Shown here: positions 44,192 to 53,360 of the stretch, piece after piece
How positions within the stretch are numbered: position 1 is the stretch's first letter
Layout: every line of letters starts with the position of its first letter
NCBI GenBank assembly: GCA_018402305.1
Contig: JAGYJE010000012.1
Location: 35,303 to 99,302 of the forward strand
Origin: Puniceicoccaceae bacterium
Lineage (GTDB): Bacteria; Verrucomicrobiota; Verrucomicrobiia; Opitutales; Coraliomargaritaceae
Length of the DNA: 64,000 nt
Direction: 5' to 3'
Program-made: the position numbers and the translations under genes
Notes under the pieces: model-generated
Told to the model about the DNA's origin: nothing
Database searches by the model: none
What the model saw: only the letters and a program-made list of their open reading frames with translations

Positions 44192-45436
44192 ATGGAAATT
44201 TTCTTAGCCACATTGCTTGGCCTTTTACTGGGTGCCGGGGTTGTTTTTTTCATACTGAGCCGGAGTCATGCTCAAACCAGAGAGGCGCTGGCTTCGCTGC
44301 AGGCGCAGCATACCGCGGAACTTGAAGGCGCCGAGGCGAAGCTCCGACTCCTCGAAGCAGCCCGGGATCAGTTAAAGGAAAGCTTCCAGGCGCTCTCTGC
44401 CGAGGCACTCTCGAAGAATAACGCCGACTTCCTCAATCTGGCAAAGTCCACACTCGAAAAGTATCAGGAGGGCGCAAAAGGCGATCTGGAGAAACGGCAG
44501 GAAGCCATCAACAAAACGGTCGAACCCGTGGGCCTGGCGCTAAAGGCCTTCAACGAGCGCGTCGAGAAGATCGAAGAACGCCGCACGCAAACCGAGGCCG
44601 GCTTAAAGCAGCAACTTCAACAGCTCGCCGAGTCGCAGGTGCAACTGAGTAAGACGACAGGCAGTCTTGTGCAGGCTTTGCGGGCACCGCAGGTGCGCGG
44701 GCAATGGGGGGAGATGCAGCTTCGGCGCACCGTCGAGATGGCCGGCATGGTCAACCGGGTCGATTTTCTGGAGCAGGCCTCGGTAGACACAGGCGATGGT
44801 CAGCGACAGCGCCCCGATATGCTCATCAATCTGCCGAATGGCCGACAAGTTGTGGTCGACTCGAAAGTGCCCCTGGCTGCGTACCTCGATGCATTGCAAT
44901 CAGACGACGCCGACCGGCAGAAAGAACGCATGGTCGCGCATGCCCGCCACATCCGTGAACACATCAAAGGACTTTCCGCGAAGTCCTACTGGACGCAGTT
45001 TGAGAATGCGCCTGAATTTGTAGTCCTTTTCATTCCAAATGAAACCATTTTCAGTGCGGCGCTTGAGCAGGATCCACAGTTGATTGAATTGGGGGTCGAC
45101 AATAAGGTAATACTCGCCACGCCCACCACGCTCATCGCTCTACTCAAGGCCATTGCCTTCGGTTGGCAGCAGGAGGCCATTGCGCGGGAAGCCAGGGAAA
45201 TAAGTGCTTTAGGTAAGGAACTTTACGAACGCATCGGCGTGGTCACAGGGCATTTTGCAAAGCTGGGGAGGAGTCTTGACCAATCGGTGGGGCATTACAA
45301 CAAGGCCGTCAGTTCAATGGAGAGTCGCTTGTTGGTGACGGCGCGCAAATTTGAGGCGCTGGATAGCGCTGCCCCCGATCCCGTGCCGGAGCCCAGTGCC
45401 ATTGAGAAATTGCCGGTTTTGCCAAAGGAGGGTTAA
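44192..45436 (+). CDS. rmuC: RmuC-family DNA recombination protein
   Basis: 414 residues. A single N-terminal membrane helix ([20 protein letters not shown]) is followed by a long coiled coil (about residues 25-165) and the RmuC nuclease-like core: [48 protein letters not shown] and [16 protein letters not shown]. Members limit inversion at short inverted repeats. The position just after truA suggests a shared transcript. Confidence 0.94.
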   Translation: MEIFLATLLGLLLGAGVVFFILSRSHAQTREALASLQAQHTAELEGAEAKLRLLEAARDQLKESFQALSAEALSKNNADFLNLAKSTLEKYQEGAKGDLEKRQEAINKTVEPVGLALKAFNERVEKIEERRTQTEAGLKQQLQQLAESQVQLSKTTGSLVQALRAPQVRGQWGEMQLRRTVEMAGMVNRVDFLEQASVDTGDGQRQRPDMLINLPNGRQVVVDSKVPLAAYLDALQSDDADRQKERMVAHARHIREHIKGLSAKSYWTQFENAPEFVVLFIPNETIFSAALEQDPQLIELGVDNKVILATPTTLIALLKAIAFGWQQEAIAREAREISALGKELYERIGVVTGHFAKLGRSLDQSVGHYNKAVSSMESRLLVTARKFEALDSAAPDPVPEPSAIEKLPVLPKEG

Positions 45437-45474
45437 CCGGGGAAGGCAACTCTCCTGAGTTGCTTTGCACAAAA

Positions 45475-45756
45475 ATGAACGAAGACGAACCAATCGAATT
45501 TGAAATTAATGGTGAGCTCGATCTGCACACCTTCCGCCCTGCCGAGGTCGGTGAGCTTGTACCGGACTATATCGGTCTTTGCTTGGAAAAGGATATTCGG
45601 CGCATCCGTATCATCCACGGGAAGGGGATCGGCACCCTCCGTGAGACGGTACATGCACTCCTCCGCAAAGACGCGCGTGTATCCAACTTTCAACTCGCCG
45701 ATCAAAATGAAGGCGGTTGGGGCGCGACGATTGCATGGCTGGAGACCAAAGCATAA
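45475..45756 (+). CDS. Small Smr-domain protein
   Basis: 93 residues from the ATG at 45475. The Smr core is clear: LDLHTFRPAEVGELV and IRIIHGKGIGTLRETVHALL, with the HGKG loop. Smr domains are structure-specific DNA or RNA endonucleases, found alone or at the end of MutS2. Here the protein is the bare domain, 38 bp after rmuC, and ends at a shared hairpin terminator. Confidence 0.9.
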   Translation: MNEDEPIEFEINGELDLHTFRPAEVGELVPDYIGLCLEKDIRRIRIIHGKGIGTLRETVHALLRKDARVSNFQLADQNEGGWGATIAWLETKA

Positions 45757-45757
45757 A

Positions 45758-45784
45758 AAAGCGCTCCCGTTCTGGAAGCGCTTT
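45758..45784. terminator. Bidirectional hairpin terminator between convergent genes
   Basis: AAAGCGCT (45758-45765) pairs with AGCGCTTT (45777-45784), extended by a CC/GG pair beyond a one-base bulge. A and T tracts flank the arms on both strands, and the site lies between the converging Smr and fasciclin genes. Confidence 0.75.
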
Positions 45785-45808
45785 GAATGTTATGATGTCT
45801 TCGACCTA

Positions 45809-46303
45809 TTATTCGCCCGAAGGGAGAATAACTGAATCGATCACGTGAATCACGCCATTGTTAGTGTTGATGTCGGTTTTGACGACCTTGGCACCTTCAA
45901 TGGTGACGCCGGAATCAGAAACTTCGACCGTGACGGTTTCGCCATTAACGGTAGGAACTTCCCCAGAGGTGACATCAGCCGCCATAACCTTACCGGGAAC
46001 GACATGGTAGGTCAGGATAGCGATCAGCATATCTTTATTTTCAGGAAGAAGCAGGTTTTCGACTGTTCCGTCAGGAAGCGCCGCGAAGGCCTCATCGGTT
46101 GGTGCAAATACTGTGAATGGGCCTTCGCCCTTCAAAGTGTCCACAAGTCCAGCAGCTTGAACGGCGGCAACAAGTGTGTTGAAGCTACCAGCGGCAACGG
46201 CGGTATCGACGATGTCGGGCGTGGAATCGCCCCCGCAGTTGTGGGCGATTGCGTTAAACGGGAGAGCTGCGGTGGCAACGAGCGCGAGAAGTATGTGTTT
46301 CAT
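45809..46303 (-). CDS. Secreted fasciclin (FAS1) domain protein
   Basis: 164 residues. A signal peptide ([20 protein letters not shown]) leads one FAS1 domain: [50 protein letters not shown], and the closing [17 protein letters not shown]1 proteins mediate adhesion or bind small ligands outside the cell. It is a single gene with its own terminator and no functional partner nearby. Confidence 0.93.
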   Translation of the reverse strand: MKHILLALVATAALPFNAIAHNCGGDSTPDIVDTAVAAGSFNTLVAAVQAAGLVDTLKGEGPFTVFAPTDEAFAALPDGTVENLLLPENKDMLIAILTYHVVPGKVMAADVTSGEVPTVNGETVTVEVSDSGVTIEGAKVVKTDINTNNGVIHVIDSVILPSGE

Positions 46304-46393
46304 AGTTTTTGCTTAGTTACTGAATTGGTTAATTCTTGAGTGAGTTAAGCTATCGAATCACCCTTCGGAAACTTACGGAGGCGCCAAAAAAAC

Positions 46394-47656
46394 TTAGCAA
46401 ACCGAGTGTTTTAACCGGGCTGTAACATTTGGTTCTCGATCCACTGTAATCCGGCTGGGAATTTTCCAGGGGGCTAACTTTCCCCGGCAATGGCCGCGGA
46501 TAAGACGCTTCCAGGCAAGAGAGCTGATCGTTGATGACGTGTAGATCCGGGCGCAAACCCGGCTGCCTGTGAGGGGGTCGTCCTGACCGTAAACATGAAC
46601 CGCGTCAACGTCGGGCAAAGTCTGGAGGATCTGCGCGACCTCATGCGGGTGGACCTTTTGGCCGCCCACGTTGATCACGTCATGGATACGGCCGATGATG
46701 CGAAGCTCGCCCTGCCCGCCGCATTCGACTAAATCTCCGGTGCGGAACCAGCCGTCTTTTTCCAGTGGATGCATGTCGGCACCGATGTATCCAAGGATTC
46801 GTGACGGTGTCTTCAGCCAAAGTTCCCTGTCCACCACCTTCCATTCCGTATCGCTGTCAACGATACGGAAAAACAGGCTCCGGTCTCCTGCGCTTTTTAT
46901 ACGAACCGTCCCGGTTTCGCTTGTTCCGAATTTTTGCTGTAACTGTGCACTTGGAAATACCTCCCCGAGTCTCTGGAGGACGGGCTCCGGCATCGCTTCA
47001 GCCCCGTAAGCAACGATCCGCACGGAACTCAGGTCGTATTTTTCGGGTAACTGAGCGAGCAGCATGAGGTTGAGAAAGGTAGGGGAGGCGGGAAGCACTG
47101 TGACCCTGTGTTGCTCAATCGCCCGCCCCACCGCATCTGGCTTTCGGGCCTCAGGGATGATTAGGGTCGAACCTGAAAAGAGGCAGCGAAAAGCCGAGTC
47201 CAGTCCTCCGATATGATCGACCAGAAGCAAGAGCAGGCTTGGGTCCTCGCGGGCTTTCAGATTTTGATAGCGGTTTAGGAGTGCCCCAAAGTCATGAAGC
47301 ATTCCCTTTGGCTGGCCACTGGAGCCGCTGCTGAAAAGAACCAGCCCACTTCCTTTTAGCTTGGTGTAGAGTGGCGAGTTGGCGGCGACGGCCTGCCTGC
47401 GCTCGCGCTCGGCAGATGGAATTTCGACCGGGAATGGTAGAGCGATATGCGAGCTCTCGGCGATGGCGAACAAAGTAGCCAGCGCCACAATCGTCGGCTC
47501 GCAGGGCACTTCGATGAGCTTGCCTTTGCCATCCGGGAGTTGAGTAGCGGCTTGATCCATGAGCGCCAGGAAATCGCCGTAGGACCATTCTCGGCCGGCC
47601 TCGATGCAGGCGGTGCGCTCTGCAAAGCTGGCCAGGCGATCTCGAATCCATTTCAT
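46394..47656 (-). CDS. Adenylate-forming ligase (acyl/aryl activation), last gene of the sugar-transferase operon
   Basis: 420 residues, shorter than the about 500-550 of most acyl-CoA synthetases. Motifs: LFSSGSSGQPKG phosphate loop (about residues 108-118), YGAEAMPEP, KFGTSETG, GWFRTGDLVE and GRIHDVINVGGQKVHP. The C-terminal lysine motif is loose (PNVTARLKHSVC at the very end), so whether the catalytic Lys is kept is unsure. It would activate a carboxylic acid as acyl-AMP and load it on the ACP encoded two genes upstream or on CoA. It starts 37 bp after the SDR stop in the same direction. Confidence 0.85.
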   Translation of the reverse strand: MKWIRDRLASFAERTACIEAGREWSYGDFLALMDQAATQLPDGKGKLIEVPCEPTIVALATLFAIAESSHIALPFPVEIPSAERERRQAVAANSPLYTKLKGSGLVLFSSGSSGQPKGMLHDFGALLNRYQNLKAREDPSLLLLLVDHIGGLDSAFRCLFSGSTLIIPEARKPDAVGRAIEQHRVTVLPASPTFLNLMLLAQLPEKYDLSSVRIVAYGAEAMPEPVLQRLGEVFPSAQLQQKFGTSETGTVRIKSAGDRSLFFRIVDSDTEWKVVDRELWLKTPSRILGYIGADMHPLEKDGWFRTGDLVECGGQGELRIIGRIHDVINVGGQKVHPHEVAQILQTLPDVDAVHVYGQDDPLTGSRVCARIYTSSTISSLAWKRLIRGHCRGKLAPWKIPSRITVDREPNVTARLKHSVC

Positions 47657-47693
47657 GTGGAAAAGCGTTACAGGCTCGTCAGCGGCTTTCGTA

Positions 47694-48389
47694 TCACGAG
47701 ACGCCCCCTAGGTAAATAACTTGTCCGGTAATGAAATCACTTTCCTCGCGAAGGAAAAAGTCGACCGCATTCACGACATCGTCGACAGTCCCCATCCGGG
47801 GAATTGCCTGGCGCTCGAGCAGCGCCTGCATCTTTGCAGCCGGGACGCCCCGGATGAGGTCGGTTTCGATCGGTGTTGGGCCGACGGCGTTGACAGTGAT
47901 ATTCAAGCCGGAGAGCTCGCGGGCGAGAATCCGGGTCAGGCTCTCGATGGCCGCTTTACTTGCAGCGTAGATGGCTTCGCCCTCCAGGTTTAGCGGGTGG
48001 GCCACTGTGGTGAAATTAACAATACGGGCACTGCCGCTACGCCGCATCAGTTTCGCCATTTCCCGGCAAAACAGAAAGGTGCCGACCACATTGGTCTGGA
48101 AGATGCGGTTGACCGTGCTTACCGGCGTCAGCAGCGCGTGGTTCATGGACGCAATGCCGGCATTGTTCACCAGCGCATCGACCCGTGTGTATTTTTTTTT
48201 CAGCTGGCGAGCCATATTGACCACAGCTGCCTCGTCGCTCACATCGAGAGCGAAATGCTGGTAATGCGCATGCTCTAAATCGCTGGCACTCCGCGAGCAG
48301 CCGGCGACCTGCCACCCCTCGCTGAGATAGTGCTCGGCCAAAGACCGCCCGATGCCCTTCCGAGTGCCGGTAATGACAATGGTCCTCAC
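47694..48389 (-). CDS. FabG-like short-chain reductase
   Basis: 231 residues from a GTG at 48389 that overlaps the ACP stop by four bases (GTGA). NAD(P) motif TGTRKGIG, NNAG, and active-site YAASK are present; the usual serine before the Tyr appears as FTTVAH, i.e. a threonine pair. FabG-like enzymes reduce 3-oxoacyl-ACP to 3-hydroxyacyl-ACP. The overlap with an ACP gene supports an acyl-ACP substrate, for example a short hydroxyacyl group bound for a glycan. Confidence 0.88.
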   Translation of the reverse strand: MRTIVITGTRKGIGRSLAEHYLSEGWQVAGCSRSASDLEHAHYQHFALDVSDEAAVVNMARQLKKKYTRVDALVNNAGIASMNHALLTPVSTVNRIFQTNVVGTFLFCREMAKLMRRSGSARIVNFTTVAHPLNLEGEAIYAASKAAIESLTRILARELSGLNITVNAVGPTPIETDLIRGVPAAKMQALLERQAIPRMGTVDDVVNAVDFFLREESDFITGQVIYLGGVS

Positions 48390-48682
48390 GCGGGGAGCCT
48401 TTCCATGACCGCATCGGTGAGACTTTGCACGTTGCGGTAAGGGGAGTTTTTCGCGCTCATGGCTTTTTCGTCGGCCAAGGCAATGGACAGGGCATACCGC
48501 TCGGAAAGCGCATCCTCAATATCAGCGATCAGATTGACCAGTGCCATGCTGTCGAGCGCGCCGTCCTCACCGTAGAGGGCAAGCTCCGGCGTCGGCTGTT
48601 TCAAAGTTTCCAGATCGAAGTCTTCGGCCAGCATCTTAACTGAATCGAGGATGAGGGTCTCAACTGCTTGACGGTCAGGCAT
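48386..48682 (-). CDS. Dedicated acyl carrier protein
   Basis: 98 residues from the ATG at 48682; a TTG two codons upstream would give a small overlap with the sugar transferase gene. The phosphopantetheine site is GALDSMALVNLI with Ser45. The protein is acidic, with the usual helix pattern, but does not resemble the housekeeping AcpP closely. It lies between a sugar transferase and an SDR with 2-bp and overlapping junctions, so it is probably a specialised carrier for this pathway. Confidence 0.88.
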   Translation of the reverse strand: MPDRQAVETLILDSVKMLAEDFDLETLKQPTPELALYGEDGALDSMALVNLIADIEDALSERYALSIALADEKAMSAKNSPYRNVQSLTDAVMERLPA

Positions 48683-48684
48683 GG

Positions 48685-49272
48685 TCAATGAGGGGCTTTA
48701 TCGTTGTCTCCGAGAAACTCACTGCGGGTTGCTTGGCCCGCCTCGGAAATGTTGTCGCGGCGAAGCACGGTGACGAAAGTTAAACAGAGAATTTTAAGGT
48801 CGAGCAAGCAGGAATGATGCGCCACATACCAGAGGTCGAGTTCGAATTGCCGCTGCCAGGAGAGGCTGTTGCGCCCGTTTACCTGCGCCCAGCCCGTGAT
48901 CCCCGGCCTGACAGCGTGGCGCCGTGCCTGTTCAGGCGAGTAGCGGGGGAGGTAAGCGACGGGCAGTGGTCGGGGGCCGACGAGGCTCATATCACCTTTC
49001 AGGACATTCCAGAGCTCGGGTAATTCGTCGAGGCTCGTGCTGCGGAGGAACTGCCCCCAGCGCGTCAGTCGCTCCCCGTCGCTCCCGCCGCCTTCTCGCA
49101 TCGTTCTTAACTTCACTATTTCAAAAGGCCTGCCGCCCTGGCCGGCGCGGGATTGACGAAAGAAAATCGGGCGCCCCAGCAGACAGAAATGTGCACAAAT
49201 AAGGATCAACAGCGGAAAGCTGGCGACCATCAGGAGGATGAGCGAAGTCAGGATATCGAAGATGCGCTTCAT
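48685..49272 (-). CDS. PglC/WcaJ-type undecaprenyl-phosphate sugar phosphotransferase
   Basis: 195 residues, the short monotopic form: one N-terminal membrane-dipping helix ([20 protein letters not shown]), then [37 protein letters not shown] and [14 protein letters not shown]. The family transfers a sugar-1-phosphate to undecaprenyl phosphate and starts a glycan chain at the inner membrane. It is the first gene of the ACP-SDR-ligase operon and is divergent from the M29-like gene. Confidence 0.93.
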   Translation of the reverse strand: MKRIFDILTSLILLMVASFPLLILICAHFCLLGRPIFFRQSRAGQGGRPFEIVKLRTMREGGGSDGERLTRWGQFLRSTSLDELPELWNVLKGDMSLVGPRPLPVAYLPRYSPEQARRHAVRPGITGWAQVNGRNSLSWQRQFELDLWYVAHHSCLLDLKILCLTFVTVLRRDNISEAGQATRSEFLGDNDKAPH

Positions 49273-49344
49273 GTTTCGATCGTTGTGTAAAGTGTATGCA
49301 GGGGGATCGAAACGATTTTTTTGTAAATTCTTTTGCTCTCGATT

Positions 49345-49372
49345 TTGACAGCGCCAGGTGGTTTGTTATGAT
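49345..49372 (+). promoter_or_regulatory. Sigma70-type promoter before the M29-like gene
   Basis: TTGACA (49345-49350), a 16-base spacer and TATGAT (49367-49372) lie 44 bp before the ATG. This is the best promoter match noticed in the window. Confidence 0.6.
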
Positions 49373-49416
49373 TCCTTTGTCTTTGAGACAAAGCAAACAC
49401 CTAAACAAACAACACT

Positions 49417-50589
49417 ATGATACTCAACGCCAACGAACGCACCTTTTCTCCATTCAGTCTCACACGCCTGCTCACGACATGCTTCGGCCGGGGTAACGGG
49501 GAGTCTGTTTGTATCTTAATCGATCTTCCGGACCCTGCGGATATCAAGGATTTTAAATTTCTCAGCGACGAGACGCTCTCGATCCAAAACTATGGCCATG
49601 AGGTTTTTTACAAAGGCTTCAAGAACGGCGCGCTAGAGGAGATGAATTGGACCGGGGGCGAGATTTTTGCCTACAAGGAAACCGGCGGGAGCAACCTCGA
49701 TATGGAGGACGATTGCTTTGATCCCGAAGGGAATCACCTTAGCCTGGATAAAGATATTTATTCGAAATACGATATCGTGCTGACTGTATCGACTTTCTCC
49801 GCCACCGCCCCGCTGACCGCGAAATGCAAAGAGTTCGGGTTCCGTGGTGCCACGCTGCATGGGCTTAACCAGATCATTTTGGACACCGGACTCGCTGTCG
49901 ATTACGATCTGGTCAGCGAAGAGGCCGAGAAATTGCGCCTCGGTTTGACCAAGGCTGATCGTTTCGAAATCGATTTCGAAGTGGAAAGTAAAGTCTACAC
50001 GCTCGTCCTGCACACAAACGGGCAGGAAGCCCAAAAGAGCCATGGCTTGTGCCCTCCCGGTAAGCCGGACGTCGCCAATCTCCCGGCCGGCGAGGTCTAT
50101 TTCGTCCCAGAGAGCGCGGAGGGTGTCTTCCCATTTAAGTATGACGAAAGTACGATTGGGTTGCTTCACGTTGAGGGCGGCAAAATCCTCAAATCACAGT
50201 TTGTTTATGGTGATTATGCGGAGATCGAGGACCATAACCGCCGCTTGAAAGAGGACCCCATGATCGGAGCGATCGGGGAACTCGGTTTCGGGACGCAGGT
50301 GCTACCTTTCTCCGGACGCGATATTCAGGACGAAAAAATCCTCGGCACCATTCATGTGGCAACCGGGCGGGACGACCACCTGGGCGGTAAAATCACTCCG
50401 GACCTCTTTAAGGAGCACGCCAACGCCTCGCACGACGACGTGCTGTATGCACCGCACAAGACGCCCGAAATCCGCCTGCAACAAGCCCGCATGATTCGGG
50501 GCGACCAAACCGAGGTTCTGATCGAGCACTACAAACCGGCAAAATACATGCGGGATCTCCTGGAGGCTGAGATTGCGGTTGAGGCTTAG
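49417..50589 (+). CDS. M29-like aminopeptidase-family protein
   Basis: 390 residues. The C-terminal half resembles M29 thermophilic aminopeptidases (AmpS/AmpT): NLPAGEVYFVPESAEGV (Glu226), GAIGELGFGTQ (Glu288), EKILGTIHVATG (His313) and SHDDVLYAP (His339, Asp340/341), in the order of the metal ligands and catalytic Glu of that family. The N-terminal half is not one I recognise and is rich in D, E and G. It is a cytoplasmic protein with no signal peptide. The gene stands alone with its own promoter. Annotation as a peptidase is likely but not certain. Confidence 0.65.
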   Translation: MILNANERTFSPFSLTRLLTTCFGRGNGESVCILIDLPDPADIKDFKFLSDETLSIQNYGHEVFYKGFKNGALEEMNWTGGEIFAYKETGGSNLDMEDDCFDPEGNHLSLDKDIYSKYDIVLTVSTFSATAPLTAKCKEFGFRGATLHGLNQIILDTGLAVDYDLVSEEAEKLRLGLTKADRFEIDFEVESKVYTLVLHTNGQEAQKSHGLCPPGKPDVANLPAGEVYFVPESAEGVFPFKYDESTIGLLHVEGGKILKSQFVYGDYAEIEDHNRRLKEDPMIGAIGELGFGTQVLPFSGRDIQDEKILGTIHVATGRDDHLGGKITPDLFKEHANASHDDVLYAPHKTPEIRLQQARMIRGDQTEVLIEHYKPAKYMRDLLEAEIAVEA

Positions 50590-50749
50590 AGTGCTACAAG
50601 AAAAAGCGGATAGGCGAATTTAATGAATGTCCGGTGCTTAGAGGATGCTATTTAGACCGGGAAGGTGAAAGTGGGAAGGGAGGATCCGCTCTTAAAGGTC
50701 AACGGCATCTTGCGCGGCGCATGAATTCAGCTATGGGTTTTCGCAGCCT

Positions 50750-51508
50750 ATGAATAAAGTGATCAATCCATACGAGTCTGACGAGCTGTTGCAGCAATAC
50801 CTCGTTTTTCACTACGCGACTGCGGCCGAGCAGTTTCCCTACGCCTTCGGTGGGGCGGATGCTTTGGATTTTCCGAAGCGCTGTGTTGTGGAGGGGCTCA
50901 ATTTGGGGCAACTACCCGAAGATGCCCGGGCCTTGGATTTGGGCTGTGCGGTGGGGCGGTCCTCGCTTGAGCTCGCGCGCCACTGTGGAGAGGTCGTTGG
51001 TATTGATTACTCGCAGGCCTTCATCGATGCGGCCCAGCGCATGGCTGCCAGTGGTCGGCACCCGGCCACGCGGCTCGACGAAGGCTCAGCCACGACCGCG
51101 CTCGAGGTGTCCGTGGATCCCGCGATCGACCGGAGCCGGGTGACCTTTGAGCAGGGCGATGCCCAGCACCTGCGGGACGACATCGGCCGCTTTGATTGCA
51201 TCATCGCCTGTAACCTGCTCTGTCGCCTGCCCGAGCCTTTGCGTCTGCTGCGCCGCTTGCCCAACCTGCTCAAGCCGGGCGGCCAGCTCTTCATCACCAC
51301 ACCCTTCTCCTGGCTGGAAGCCTATACGCCCGCTGCAAACTGGCTCGGCGATGGAGCGAACGACTCTTTTACCGGCCTGCGCGCAGCCCTTGAGCCCCAG
51401 TTTGCCCTGGAGGCCCGCTGGAATATGCCCTTTCTCATCCGGGAGCATGCCCGCAAGTTTCAGTATAGCATCGCGCAAGCCAGCCGCTGGGTTCGTGGCG
51501 ACGGCTAA
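50750..51508 (+). CDS. Ovothiol-type (4-mercaptohistidine N1) methyltransferase, stand-alone
   Basis: 252 residues of the SAM-dependent methyltransferase fold: LDLGCAVGRSSLELARHC (SAM loop), VGIDYSQAFIDAA, and DCIIACNLLCRLP. The N-terminal YESDELLQQYLVFHYATAAEQFP and DFPKRCV match the C-terminal methyltransferase part of OvoA, which finishes ovothiol A synthesis by methylating 5-thiohistidine. The sulfoxide-synthase part of OvoA is not in this gene nor elsewhere in the window, so either it is encoded elsewhere or the enzyme has another substrate. The 160 bp upstream holds no gene. Confidence 0.8.
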   Translation: MNKVINPYESDELLQQYLVFHYATAAEQFPYAFGGADALDFPKRCVVEGLNLGQLPEDARALDLGCAVGRSSLELARHCGEVVGIDYSQAFIDAAQRMAASGRHPATRLDEGSATTALEVSVDPAIDRSRVTFEQGDAQHLRDDIGRFDCIIACNLLCRLPEPLRLLRRLPNLLKPGGQLFITTPFSWLEAYTPAANWLGDGANDSFTGLRAALEPQFALEARWNMPFLIREHARKFQYSIAQASRWVRGDG

Positions 51509-51570
51509 TTTCCTGAGAATTTGCCGCTTGCCTAGCTTTGATTTGGGAGGCAGCGTCTTTAAGTCGATTT

Positions 51571-51957
<387 letters not shown>

Positions 51958-52051
51958 GGATCGACACTTTTTATCGAAATTTCCCACTTTTTCCGCCTTG
52001 ACAGGCTGCGCTCGCCAACCCACTTTCCCGCCTCTTAACAATTTATCAGCC

Positions 52052-52309
52052 ATGGCTAACACAAAATCCGCACTTAAATACATCCGTAAAACCGAGACCC
52101 GCACGCTGCGCAACCGCCAGCTGAAAAGCCGTCTGAAGACACTGGCTAAAAAGGTCGCCGCCGCTGCAAGCGCCGGTGATAAGGAACTGCTTGCCGCTTC
52201 GACCCGCAGCTACATCTCCACGCTGGACAAGGCTGGTAAGAACGGACTCGTGCACGCCAACAAGATTGCCCGCCACAAGGCCCGCTGCGCGCAGTTGCTT
52301 GCCGCCTAG
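52052..52309 (+). CDS. rpsT: 30S ribosomal protein S20
   Basis: 85 residues from the ATG at 52052 (MANTKSALKYIRKTETRTLR); an upstream in-frame start is rejected because S20 begins with MANxKSA. The protein is highly basic and helical, and includes the conserved GLVHANKIARHKARCA near the end. It binds the 5' domain of 16S rRNA early in assembly. The gene lies 94 bp after rnpB and is followed by a pseudouridine synthase. Confidence 0.96.
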   Translation: MANTKSALKYIRKTETRTLRNRQLKSRLKTLAKKVAAAASAGDKELLAASTRSYISTLDKAGKNGLVHANKIARHKARCAQLLAA

Positions 52310-52491
52310 CGTAGTTGCCTCGCCTAGTATTGCTCCGCCTAGTCGCGAAAACATTTTCCCTCCCCATAGTGCCCCCGGTTACGCTTGTCGTGCCGGGGGT
52401 ATTTTGTATTCCGTTTTCCGTGTCCAAACAATCGAACAAAAAAAATGCCCTCGGCTTCCCACCGCCATTGCTTGGTGAGCAGCCGCTTAGG

Positions 52492-53244
52492 ATGCCCATT
52501 CTGGCCGAGCAGCCCGACTGGATTGCGCTGGAAAAACCGGCGGGTGTCGGTGTGCGCGCCCACCCGTGGGATCCGGAGCCGGATATGGATGCCGCGCTCA
52601 ACACCCAGCTACAGGCTGAAAAGCCCGAGCTCCTCCGCTGTGGAGCGGACATTTTTGCTTCGGTTTACTACCTGGATCCGGTTGTCTCGGGTGTGGCTGT
52701 GTTTGCGAAAAACCGCGATGCCTCGGCAGAGTTGCGCAATCGCTTCGGGTCGGGTGAATGCCGGTTTCGCTTTCATTGTATCACGGCGGCGCGAAAGCCG
52801 GGCACGATCTCCGAGGTCGGTTCACTCCGGTCCGATGCACCCCTCCTGCCTCACAATGTGAAGCCGAAGATGATCCCGTCGACCGCCAAGGGAAAAAAGG
52901 CAGTGACGGATTTTCAGCTGATCGCGGAATCGCCCAGAGGTTGGGCGCTCTGGGAGGCCACGGTTGATTTCTTTCGCCCGCACCAGGTCCGCGCCCATGC
53001 CGCTGTCTTAGAGATACCGATTTTAGGGGACGACCTCTATGGTGGCCCAGAGGCGCCGACCCAGCGCGATTTGCAACCCAGAAAACAGCGCTCCGGAGTG
53101 CATTTGCCCGTCTTTCATGGCGTGGCCATTCATCTGGCCGAAGTGCAGCTCATCCCTGGTGATGTTGAGAGCTGCATCCAATGTGAGCCTCCCAAGCACC
53201 TGCGGCTGCTCTATCGCCGCATGGGCCTGACCGGCGAGGGCTAG
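52492..53244 (+). CDS. RluA-family pseudouridine synthase with altered catalytic motif
   Basis: 250 residues from the ATG at 52492; the open frame reaches back to 52315, but that part is low quality and has no family similarity. Motifs: WIALEKPAGVGVRAHPWD, then YYLDPVVSGVAVFAKN where RluA members have HRLDxxTSGLLLxAK; the catalytic Asp is kept but HR is replaced by YY. RPHQVRAHAAVLEIPILGDDLYGG is typical of the family. No S4 domain. It probably modifies rRNA or tRNA uridines; the target cannot be told. Confidence 0.82.
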   Translation: MPILAEQPDWIALEKPAGVGVRAHPWDPEPDMDAALNTQLQAEKPELLRCGADIFASVYYLDPVVSGVAVFAKNRDASAELRNRFGSGECRFRFHCITAARKPGTISEVGSLRSDAPLLPHNVKPKMIPSTAKGKKAVTDFQLIAESPRGWALWEATVDFFRPHQVRAHAAVLEIPILGDDLYGGPEAPTQRDLQPRKQRSGVHLPVFHGVAIHLAEVQLIPGDVESCIQCEPPKHLRLLYRRMGLTGEG

Positions 53245-53360
53245 GGGCACCTGTTTTCACGTGTAGCGTGCGGGTTTGCTCGCGCCTGCGGTGTTGCTGG
53301 CTTGGTGGGCTCGGGCTAATGTCGGGGCCTGCGCAAGCGCAGACGCTACGCCGACGTCAG

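Noticed and set aside
45845..46339. Plus-strand ORF opposite the fasciclin gene
   Set aside because: Antisense to a gene with a clear signal peptide and FAS1 domain.
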